Shown here piece by piece: positions 1 through 6,610 of a DNA stretch of 6,610 nt (position 1 is the first letter of the stretch; every line of letters starts with the position of its first letter). A program made the translations under genes and the position numbers. Under the pieces are notes generated by a model, which saw nothing but the letters and a program-made list of their open reading frames with translations, had not been told where the DNA came from and made no database searches. Source of the DNA: Candidatus Thiothrix singaporensis (lineage in GTDB: Bacteria > Pseudomonadota > Gammaproteobacteria > Thiotrichales > Thiotrichaceae); the NCBI GenBank assembly GCA_013693955.1, contig CP059265.1:550061-556670 (forward strand), read 5' to 3'.

Positions 1-450
1 CTGGATTTCGGCAAGCGGGTGCGGCGCCCGCCGAACAATCCGGTCAATTGCCTGCTGTCGTTCCTCAACCAGCTGGTGTATACGGTGGCGCGGCATGAAA
101 TCAGCAAGACGCATCTGGAGGAAACCTTCAGTGTGTTGCATGCGCCGGGGTATGGGCGTGCTTCCCTGAGCCTGGATCTGGCGGAGCCGTTCAAGCCGGT
201 GCTGACCGACATGCTGATTTTCCGCATGGTGCAGCGGCGCATGGTCGACGCCAACTGGTTTGAGCAGCACGACAATGTGTGCCTGTTGAGCGACACCGGG
301 CGGCGGCAGGTGGCGGAGCAGTTTTCCCTGCGGCTGGAGGAGGAGTGCCAGGGGCGCAGTTTCCGCAACTGGATTTACCGCGAGGAGCTGGCGTTGGAGC
401 GTGAGGTGTTGGGTGTGGCCGAATATGAATCCTTCAAGCGGAGAGTGTAG
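1..450 (+). CDS. cas1: Cas1 integrase, C-terminal part (5' end outside window)
   Basis: This is the C-terminal, mostly helical catalytic domain of Cas1, the metal-dependent integrase that with Cas2 inserts new spacers at the leader-repeat junction. The frame is open from base 1 and ends at TAG 448-450, giving 149 visible residues; a GTG at 19 is internal and not the start. The opening stretch (RRPPNNPVNCLLSF, residues 8-21) matches the Cas1 pattern RRPP-x-DPVNALLSF. H47 in LHAPGYGR and the acidic residues D59 and E62 in LSLDLAEPFKP fit the conserved metal-binding His and acidic positions. The remaining Glu ligand lies in the missing upstream part. The tail (NVCLLSDTGRR, then a stretch ending EYESFKRRV) resembles Cas1 from type I-B-like systems, but this is from memory of the family, so the subtype stays open. 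No frameshift is seen here, unlike in cas2 next door. The stop is immediately followed by the cas2 ATG, indicating one operon. Confidence 0.95.
   Translation: MDFGKRVRRPPNNPVNCLLSFLNQLVYTVARHEISKTHLEETFSVLHAPGYGRASLSLDLAEPFKPVLTDMLIFRMVQRRMVDANWFEQHDNVCLLSDTGRRQVAEQFSLRLEEECQGRSFRNWIYREELALEREVLGVAEYESFKRRV
440..443 (+). promoter_or_regulatory. Ribosome binding site of cas2
   Basis: GGAG lies inside the last codons of cas1 and is followed by 7 bases before ATG 451. It supports ATG 451 rather than the in-frame ATG 457 as the cas2 start. Together with the directly abutting cas1 stop and cas2 start (TAGATG), it suggests translational coupling. Confidence 0.6.
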
Positions 451-751
451 ATGTTCATGCTGGTGACGTATGATGTGGAGGCCAAGCGCACGGACAAGTT
501 CAAAAACTGCTGCGGCGCTACCTGAACCATGAGCAGTATTCGGTGTTTACCGGCGACATCACCGAGGCGCAGGCGATCAGCCTGCAACGCGAGTTGAGCC
601 GGTTGATGATCCCGGGGATCGGGTGACGGAAATCCGCGCCGCCAACCGGCAGAATATTGAGGTTTGCCAACTCGCCAAAAGCGACGCGGGCAAAGGCGAA
701 CTGAAGCGCACGCCGCTGAATGACCATCGCCGCGATTTTACCGTTTTGTAG
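451..751 (+). pseudogene. cas2: Cas2, interrupted by two single-base frameshifts
   Basis: Cas2 is the small ferredoxin-fold dimer that bridges two Cas1 dimers in the spacer-integration complex. As written, ATG 451 runs MFMLVTYDVEAKRTDKFK and stops at TGA 523-525. Restoring one A in the run 502-506 continues the frame through RRYLNHEQYSVFTGDITEA, a typical Cas2 middle (compare the family pattern QNSVFEGEL). That frame stops again at TGA 622-624 unless one G is restored in the run 614-617. It then continues through VTEIRAANRQNIEVCQLAK to TAG 749-751. The repaired protein has 100 residues, normal for Cas2, with the conserved Asp at residue 8 in TYDV. Every segment keeps family-like sequence, so the gene was functional until very recently, or the two missing bases are homopolymer sequencing errors. 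No in-frame restart would rescue the fragments. If real, the lesions would disable spacer acquisition unless another cas2 exists. Confidence 0.88.
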
Positions 752-817
752 CCGCCGACTTCGACCCTGACTGAAGTAAATCCTGCCTACCTTTGATGAG
801 CATTTTGTTTCCATCCA

Positions 818-826
818 TGCTATTTT
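818..826 (+). promoter_or_regulatory. Possible extended -10 element of the array promoter
   Basis: TGCTATTTT has the TG-N-TATNNT form of an extended -10 box, about 50 bases upstream of the first repeat. No good -35 lies 16-18 bases upstream; the nearest candidate, TTGATG at 793-798, is 22 bases away, which is too far. This is a weak candidate that rests on a short match. Confidence 0.25.
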
Positions 827-833
827 TAGCAGA

Positions 834-845
834 CCTGATGTCAGG
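834..845. repeat. Short palindrome in the leader
   Basis: CCTGA-TG-TCAGG is a perfect 5-bp inverted repeat with a 2-base centre, 30 bp upstream of the first repeat. It could be a protein-binding site in the leader. A palindrome this short can also arise by chance. Confidence 0.35.
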
Positions 846-868
846 CTTGACCCCTGGGTTTGGCTTGA
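844..868 (+). repeat. GGCTTGA direct repeat next to the first CRISPR repeat
   Basis: GGCTTGA occurs at 844-850 and again at 862-868, a period of 18 bp (just under two helical turns), ending 7 bp before the first repeat. Leader-proximal motifs are known in several CRISPR types to guide Cas1-Cas2 integration. That role here is inference from position only. Confidence 0.35.
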
Positions 869-3800
869 AATCGGGGTTACGAATCCCCATGAGGGGTTAT
901 GAGTACGCCATTTGGTGACTTGTTCGGGGACGCTACCCGCGTTACGAATCCCCATGAGGGGTTATGAGGTAACTTGCCTGATGAACTGCCCGTTGAGGCA
1001 TTCGGTTACGAATCCCCATGAGGGGTTATGAGCAAAGCCAAAGCCAAGCGAGCGGCACCAGAGTCAAGAAGTTACGAATCCCCATGAGGGGTTATGAGTA
1101 TGACCAGCCCTTGAATGGACGCGGGAGGTTGCCAGTTACGAATCCCCATGAGGGGTTATGAGACAGCCCACCCATCGGGGCAGCACAAATTAGCGAGGGT
1201 TACGAATCCCCATGAGGGGTTATGAGACCGGACACGACGTAATTTGGTGTGTTGACAAGCGCGTTACGAATCCCCATGAGGGGTTATGAGTGTTGGGGAA
1301 GCCAAGCTGTTTGAGGGTGCCTATTGGTTACGAATCCCCATGAGGGGTTATGAGTGCTTTAGCTTTGGGTTGACGAGCGCCAGTATGCTTGTTACGAATC
1401 CCCATGAGGGGTTATGAGGCCATGTGCGGGTCACTCCTTCCGACGTTTCAATGTTACGAATCCCCATGAGGGGTTATGAGAGGTTGCCCTGTCAAAGGCT
1501 GCGCTTGGCTTCATCCGTTACGAATCCCCATGAGGGGTTATGAGTGCCGTCAGTTCCAGCTTGCTGCTGTCTGCCAGTTGGTTACGAATCCCCATGAGGG
1601 GTTATGAGATCCGCAACATGGTCAACAGCGGCGCGCTCGCCTTCGTTACGAATCCCCATGAGGGGTTATGAGAAACCTGTACATTGCATAATCAAGCATG
1701 GCCTAATGTTACGAATCCCCATGAGGGGTTATGAGGGGATCAGAGAATTCATGAAAGGTTGGATTGTAACCAGGTTACGAATCCCCATGAGGGGTTATGA
1801 GAGACAATATGCAGCGTGGAGGCGCTACTGTCCTGACATGTTACGAATCCCCATGAGGGGTTATGAGTACTCCATCGACAAGATCCTCAGCCTGTTGGAC
1901 AACGTTACGAATCCCCATGAGGGGTTATGAGAGTGCTACGGGCAGCGAATTCCGCCGCCAAGCCAAGTTACGAATCCCCATGAGGGGTTATGAGTCGTTG
2001 GCGGTGTTGCCGTCCCACCAGTCGCCGATCGTTACGAATCCCCATGAGGGGTTATGAGACATCCTTGGCCAGCCCGCCCGCCGAGGCGAACGCAGGTTAC
2101 GAATCCCCATGAGGGGTTATGAGTTCTGACCCGCAGAATTCTTCGATGTGAGGCTTAACGGTTACGAATCCCCATGAGGGGTTATGAGAGCATCGGTAAT
2201 GCGGCATGACCGGCGCAGACCGGGGTTACGAATCCCCATGAGGGGTTATGAGATTCAAAGCACGGATAGGCTGTTGGCGGCATCTGAGGTTACGAATCCC
2301 CATGAGGGGTTATGAGATGCTGGCGCGCCTGCTGCACGACAACGACAAGAGCGTTACGAATCCCCATGAGGGGTTATGAGCTGTTATTTGATGGAGGTTT
2401 TCGGCTGATTGTGCCATGTTACGAATCCCCATGAGGGGTTATGAGTTTTTCTGTCGGACGAAAAACGACCGTTTATCAAACGTTACGAATCCCCATGAGG
2501 GGTTATGAGTGGCGCGACTTGAGGATAATGCGGCCATCGTGGATGGTTACGAATCCCCATGAGGGGTTATGAGAAACAGGACGCCAACATGAAAGCAACC
2601 ACCCCACCAGTTACGAATCCCCATGAGGGGTTATGAGCCGTGGGAATTGGTGGACGACTGGCGCGGCCACACCGTTACGAATCCCCATGAGGGGTTATGA
2701 GGACGAACTGGATAAGGCCAGTAGTCGGATAATTTCGTTACGAATCCCCATGAGGGGTTATGAGCTTAATTTCCCTATTGTTTTTTGTCGTGCCATCCTT
2801 GTTACGAATCCCCATGAGGGGTTATGAGTGCGGATTCCGGACGCAACTATCCTGCAAAAGGCATCGTTACGAATCCCCATGAGGGGTTATGAGCGTTAAC
2901 TATTTCCCTTTTAATACTGGGGTTCATAGTTACGAATCCCCATGAGGGGTTATGAGTTGGTGAATCTGGCAATGAACACGGTGTTGGTGACGTTACGAAT
3001 CCCCATGAGGGGTTATGAGTTTTGTTTTCTGTGCACTGGCCGCAACAGCCGCATTGTTACGAATCCCCATGAGGGGTTATGAGCAGCGGCCAGCGCATCC
3101 TCAAGAAAAAGACCATGGTGTTACGAATCCCCATGAGGGGTTATGAGCTCCTTTTTACGTGGATATGCCGAGAATGATACTTTGTTACGAATCCCCATGA
3201 GGGGTTATGAGACCCGCCAGCATGAGCTGATGCCGCACGGATCGCACGTTACGAATCCCCATGAGGGGTTATGAGTTCATTAACAAGAATTACTACAAAT
3301 ACCTCTTTATCGGTTACGAATCCCCATGAGGGGTTATGAGATTACACCGAAGTATAAAGGAATACGCGGGCGGTTACGAATCCCCATGAGGGGTTATGAG
3401 TGGTTTCCCTCTGACTCACTGCCAGTCCCGCGAGTGGTTACGAATCCCCATGAGGGGTTATGAGCGTGATATTGGCAATGCCACCAACGGCATGGCGGAA
3501 GTTACGAATCCCCATGAGGGGTTATGAGAGTTTGCTGAACTCATAGACGGCCACGAAGCATAGGGTTACGAATCCCCATGAGGGGTTATGAGGGCGATAT
3601 CGTCACCCTGGCGCTGACCGACTACACGTTACGAATCCCCATGAGGGGTTATGAGACGTCATGGCGCCACATCGGGCGGTTCTGCGCCGTTACGAATCCC
3701 CATGAGGGGTTATGAGTCCGCAATCTCACCCAACGCTCTCCAGCGGATATGTTCGTTACGAATCCCCATGAGGGGTTATGAGGTCGGCATCTGGTGGGTT

Positions 3801-5003
3801 TTGCCCAAGCGGCGGAATGTTACGAATCCCCATGAGGGGTTATGAGGATCATCACAAAACCGCCCAATCAGCCCTTGATGGATGTTACGAATCCCCATGA
3901 GGGGTTATGAGTTGAAAGCATCCTGCAAGAGCTGATTATCCTGCGGAGTTACGAATCCCCATGAGGGGTTATGAGTTTGCAGTTCCCGCGTGGAGCGGAT
4001 GGAAGCATTGTGTTACGAATCCCCATGAGGGGTTATGAGAAGCTGGCCAAGCTGGCCAGCGAAAAGCGGCTCGCGTTACGAATCCCCATGAGGGGTTATG
4101 AGGCTGACCCGGTCAAGGCGTTCGCGCAGTATGACTGGGTTACGAATCCCCATGAGGGGTTATGAGGCCAAACACATCGCCAGCGCGCTAAACGAGAACG
4201 GCGTTACGAATCCCCATGAGGGGTTATGAGCAGCCTGTACATCAGGCACCCAAAACAACAGGAGGCGTTACGAATCCCCATGAGGGGTTATGAGGTGGGA
4301 GAAAACCTAACGGTGAATGGTGGACTATAGAGTTACGAATCCCCATGAGGGGTTATGAGATCCAATTTTGAGCACGTAGCTCAATTGCATCGGCGTGTTA
4401 CGAATCCCCATGAGGGGTTATGAGATTCATGATTTTGACGAGACTTTCTTTGTCTATTGCGGTTACGAATCCCCATGAGGGGTTATGAGTGTGTATTTAT
4501 TTCTGACTGCTCTTTTTTAAATGAGTTACGAATCCCCATGAGGGGTTATGAGTTACGAAAAACTATTTTCTCTTTTATAACTGACATTGTTACGAATCCC
4601 CATGAGGGGTTATGAGATGTTCTTTGCTGGATTCCTCGCACTGAGAGGCTTCCGTTACGAATCCCCATGAGGGGTTATGAGTTGCTCTTGCTCCATTCTG
4701 CTCAATGAAAAGCGAAGGTTACGAATCCCCATGAGGGGTTATGAGACCGTTATTGAACACACACCATCGACCCAAGTATGTCGTTACGAATCCCCATGAG
4801 GGGTTATGAGGCCTTCGTACACCGCTACGGCATTGAGGCTCTGGATGTTACGAATCCCCATGAGGGGTTATGAGACGAATGTTTACCCGGACAAGCTGGC
4901 GCTGCCAGCAGGTTACGAATCCCCATGAGGGGTTATGAGCGCCCGGCTTGCCCTTTTGCCCTGCCGGAGGGTTTAGTTACGAATCCCCATGAGGGGTTAT
5001 GAG

Positions 5004-5614
5004 GCGGATTGTCCGGCGACTCACTGCGAAAAGAATTACGTTACGAATCCCCATGAGGGGTTATGAGAGCCGCAAAAGACGCTGATGGACAAAGCCAAGG
5101 TCAGTTACGAATCCCCATGAGGGGTTATGAGTCCCGACAAATACCGCATACTTTGACATTGTTTGCAGTTACGAATCCCCATGAGGGGTTATGAGGCGGA
5201 TTGTCCGGCGACTCACTGCGAAAAGAATTACGTTACGAATCCCCATGAGGGGTTATGAGAGCCGCAAAAGACGCTGATGGACAAAGCCAAGGCCAGTTAC
5301 GAATCCCCATGAGGGGTTATGAGAACGCGGTCAATATGCCTGTCTGCATCGATATATACGTTACGAATCCCCATGAGGGGTTATGAGAGAAAGGTGGCGG
5401 CGGCCTACAATGCTGGCCGGCGGTTACGAATCCCCATGAGGGGTTATGAGAGCAGCCATCACCTCCTGCATCCAGGCCATATCCACGTTACGAATCCCCA
5501 TGAGGGGTTATGAGAGCCGCAAAAGACGCTGATGGACAAAGCCAAGGCCAGTTACGAATCCCCATGAGGGGTTATGAGAGCAGCCATCACCTCCTGCATC
5601 CAGGCCATATCCAC
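5004..5614 (+). repeat. Duplicated spacer mosaic at the distal end of the array
   Basis: Three spacers recur within 611 bp. Spacer A is at 5004-5039 and 5196-5231 (identical). Spacer B is at 5068-5103, and its variant B' is at 5260-5295 and 5515-5550; B has T at 5101 where both B' copies have C (5293, 5548). Spacer F is at 5451-5486 and 5579-5614 (identical). With unique spacers C, D and E the order is A B C A B' D E F B' F. The A-B pair recurs at a 192-bp period, exactly three repeat-spacer units. This is the footprint of recombination between identical repeats, or of assembly difficulty, and not of independent acquisition. Confidence 0.95.
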
Positions 5615-5678
5615 GTTACGAATCCCCATGAGGGGTTATGAGCTGTTTTCAATTTGTTTGGTAGTTGTCCTATAAACA

Positions 5679-5705
5679 GTTACGAATCCCCATGAGGGTT
5701 ATGAG
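5679..5705 (+). repeat. Variant CRISPR repeat, 27 nt
   Basis: This is the penultimate repeat and the only one that departs from the consensus. It reads CCCCATGAGGG where all others read CCCCATGAGGGG, shortening one arm of the hairpin by a base. Degenerate repeats usually sit at the leader-distal end, which agrees with the leader being at 752-875. Homopolymer under-calling is an equally good explanation, since cas2 shows the same kind of loss twice. Confidence 0.9.
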
Positions 5706-5770
5706 CACCGCGATGCGGCATTGGCGGCGTGTTCCTACACGGGTTACGAATCCCCATGAGGGGTTATGAG

Positions 5771-5831
5771 GCTGCTTAAACTATTAGGGTAAGGTGCATG
5801 TGGTTTGCGGTATGGGGATTTCCGGCAGGCA
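5771..5831. other. Gap between array end and nuclease gene stop
   Basis: This is 61 bp of non-coding sequence between the last repeat and the stop of the convergent gene. It has an AT-rich start (TTAAACTATTA at 5776-5786) and no convincing hairpin terminator on either strand. ATGGGGATT at 5812-5820 is the exact reverse complement of the AATCCCCAT core of the repeat, a possible inverted remnant or a chance match. If the array were transcribed from the minus strand, its promoter would have to lie here or inside the gene, and no clear one is seen. Confidence 0.6.
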
Positions 5832-6610
5832 TCAGGCCGTTTCCCAGTCAAACCCGACAATATTGCGGTCAGTTTTGCTGAATTCGACACCCAACAAATA
5901 AATCGGCTGGTCAAGGGCGCGGTATTTGTCGGCGTAAGCCTTGCCTTTAATTTGTTGCAGGGCTTTGCCTTCCGGCACCAGTTCCACCACCTTGAATTCG
6001 AAGATATACACCTTGCCATTAAATTTCAGGGTCATGTCGATACGGCCAAGGTTGCTGGTGTCTTCCAGCGTGACATTCAGCCCCAGCGAGGCGAAATAGG
6101 AATAGAACACGCTGGCGTAATAGCCTTCGTAATGCTGGATGTCATTGTTGGTGTACCACTGATGTGGGATGCTGGCGAAAAAGCTGTGGAACAACGTTTT
6201 AAGCCCGGCAATGTCATTGGCGCTCAACAGGCGGTATAACTGGCTGGCATGCACCACTTGCTGCGATTTGTTCTGCACCAGCGCCGCCAGCAAACTGTTG
6301 TTCAGGCTTTGGTAGACTTCCCGGTTTGGGTAGCCCAACGTATAGAAAAACTGCCCGCCGAGGTTTTCTTCCTGTTTGATGGTCAGGTAGCCGGTTTGGA
6401 ACAATAAGGCTTCTGTTGATATGTCCCCCACATCAAAGCTGGACAGCATGTCACTGCTGCTGAGCAGATTGTCCAGTTGGATTGTGGGTATCTGGCGCTT
6501 CAGCAATTGCTCCACCAGAAAGGTCGGCGTGCCGGTTTCAAACCAGTAGCTTTTGAACTGGCGTTCATCAAACAGTTGCAGGATGTCGAACGGGTTATAA
6601 ACCCCTTCCC
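5832..6610 (-). CDS. AAA-ATPase-like/PD-(D/E)XK nuclease family protein (DUF1703), C-terminal part
   Basis: The frame is open from the right edge of the window to TGA 5832-5834, giving 258 visible residues. The true start lies beyond 6610; a GTG at 6515 is internal because family sequence continues upstream of it. The first visible stretch (GVYNPFDILQLF, then YWFETGTPTFL, residues 2-31) is the C-terminal end of the AAA-ATPase-like domain (PF09820). The rest matches the PDDEXK_9/DUF1703 domain (PF08011). The nuclease core is visible as D191 in GRIDM and E204-x-K206 in YIFEFKV, followed by the family signature ALQQI and KAYADKY (residues 216-229). The protein ends naturally with LLGVEFSKTDRNIVGF. 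Members are usually a little over 500 residues, so about half is missing. The P-loop is outside the window. The biological role of this widespread, often multi-copy family is not established; DNA processing or defence is inference. It runs towards the array and is not part of the cas operon. Confidence 0.9.
   Translation of the reverse strand, partial: EGVYNPFDILQLFDERQFKSYWFETGTPTFLVEQLLKRQIPTIQLDNLLSSSDMLSSFDVGDISTEALLFQTGYLTIKQEENLGGQFFYTLGYPNREVYQSLNNSLLAALVQNKSQQVVHASQLYRLLSANDIAGLKTLFHSFFASIPHQWYTNNDIQHYEGYYASVFYSYFASLGLNVTLEDTSNLGRIDMTLKFNGKVYIFEFKVVELVPEGKALQQIKGKAYADKYRALDQPIYLLGVEFSKTDRNIVGFDWETA

Larger units (their letters stand above)
752..875 (+). promoter_or_regulatory. CRISPR leader
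   Basis: This non-coding stretch separates the cas2 stop from the first repeat. Its position beside cas1-cas2 and next to the perfect end of the array makes it the expected leader, which drives pre-crRNA transcription and marks the integration site. It is richer in T runs than the genes (for example 803-810 and 821-827). No strong -35/-10 pair is visible. It contains a small palindrome (834-845) and a direct repeat (844-850 and 862-868), listed separately. I looked for an IHF consensus and found none. The function is inferred from position. Confidence 0.7.
876..5770 (+). CRISPR. CRISPR array, 77 repeats and 76 spacers
   Basis: The repeat is 28 nt. It begins GTTACGAAT, has the core CCCCATGAGGGG and ends TTATGAG. 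The first copy is 876-903 and the last 5743-5770; all are identical except 5679-5705, which lacks one G. Spacers run 32-38 nt with 46 of 76 at 36 nt. The repeat RNA can fold with CCCC (repeat positions 10-13) paired to GGGG (18-21) around an ATGA loop, extended by AA/TT with one bulged T. That is the small hairpin expected of a Cas6 substrate. The plus orientation follows from cas1-cas2 and the leader lying upstream and from degeneration at the far end. However, the reverse complement of the repeat ends ATTCGTAAC, which looks like the common ATTGAAAC-type crRNA handle, so the transcribed strand is not certain. Repeat stop codons close one reading frame after another, so no protein is encoded across the array. 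The spacer length argues against I-E and I-F. Several spacers at the 3' end are duplicates. Confidence 0.99.

Noticed and set aside
502..617. Programmed frameshifting in cas2
   Set aside because: The AAAAA run is a short slippery stretch, but two independent shifts would be needed, with no stimulatory structure evident, and programmed frameshifting is not known for Cas2. Missing bases or mutation are simpler explanations.
786..798. IHF-binding site in the leader around TTGATG
   Set aside because: The bases around TTGATG do not satisfy the IHF consensus on either strand.
518..955. Minus-strand open frame across cas2, the leader and the first two repeats
   Set aside because: It is antisense to a clear Cas2 sequence, crosses into CRISPR repeats and resembles no family. 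The smaller antisense frame at 375-587 is rejected for the same reason.
1604..1930. Open frame of 108 codons and several of 64 codons within the array (for example 1863-2057, 2633-2827, 3651-3845, 3971-4165, 5319-5513), all with repeated LRIPMRGYE and ending VTNPHEGL
   Set aside because: These are translations of the CRISPR repeat. The peptide repeats are the repeat in one open frame, and the stop is the TGA in another frame, reached when the repeat-spacer length shifts the phase. They have no RBS and no protein-like composition.
5771..5831. Rho-independent terminator between the array and the nuclease gene
   Set aside because: No stable GC stem followed by a T run was found on either strand.
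5805..6239. Plus-strand open frame antisense to the nuclease gene
   Set aside because: It overlaps the conserved D...ExK region coded on the minus strand and is a shadow of that gene. The minus-strand frame at 5744-6019 is another shadow and runs into the last repeat.

Overview
The window is the acquisition end of a CRISPR-Cas locus. It holds a 3'-terminal piece of cas1, a cas2 carrying two apparent frameshifts, a leader of about 124 bp, a very long CRISPR array filling about 74% of the window, and a convergent partial gene for a predicted PD-(D/E)XK nuclease. The genes are moderately GC-rich, and the AAA-ATPase-like/DUF1703 protein at the right edge is a type common in Gammaproteobacteria (for example sulfur oxidisers) and in Bacteroidetes. 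A gammaproteobacterium is my best guess, held weakly. No rRNA, tRNA, transposase or housekeeping gene is present to anchor taxonomy.

Layout. Positions 1-450 (+) are the C-terminal 149 residues of Cas1. Positions 451-751 (+) are cas2, which starts on the base after the cas1 stop and reads as a complete 100-residue protein only if one base is restored in an A run (502-506) and one in a G run (614-617). Positions 752-875 are the leader. Positions 876-5770 are the array: by hand count 77 repeats of 28 nt (76 identical, one lacking a G) and 76 spacers. Spacer lengths are 32 (1), 33 (1), 34 (1), 35 (9), 36 (46), 37 (14) and 38 nt (4). Positions 5771-5831 are a short gap. Positions 5832-6610 (-) are the C-terminal 258 residues of the nuclease-like protein, whose start lies beyond the window.

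How it fits together. Cas1 and Cas2 form the integrase that inserts new spacers at the leader end. A leader next to cas2, with the one degenerate repeat and the reshuffled duplicate spacers at the far end, gives a consistent polarity: newest spacers near 904, oldest near 5740. No effector genes (cas3, cas5-8, cas10, cas6) are in view, so the subtype is not settled. Spacer length near 36 nt and the Cas1/Cas2 sequences point to the broad I-B/I-D/III group rather than I-E, I-F or II.

I found no clearly new system. The points most worth a second look are the doubly frameshifted cas2 beside a large and nearly invariant array, the mosaic of duplicated spacers at the distal end (order A B C A B' D E F B' F), the repeat-like sequence on both sides of the repeat at 4525, and one spacer that could encode a lytic-transglycosylase motif.
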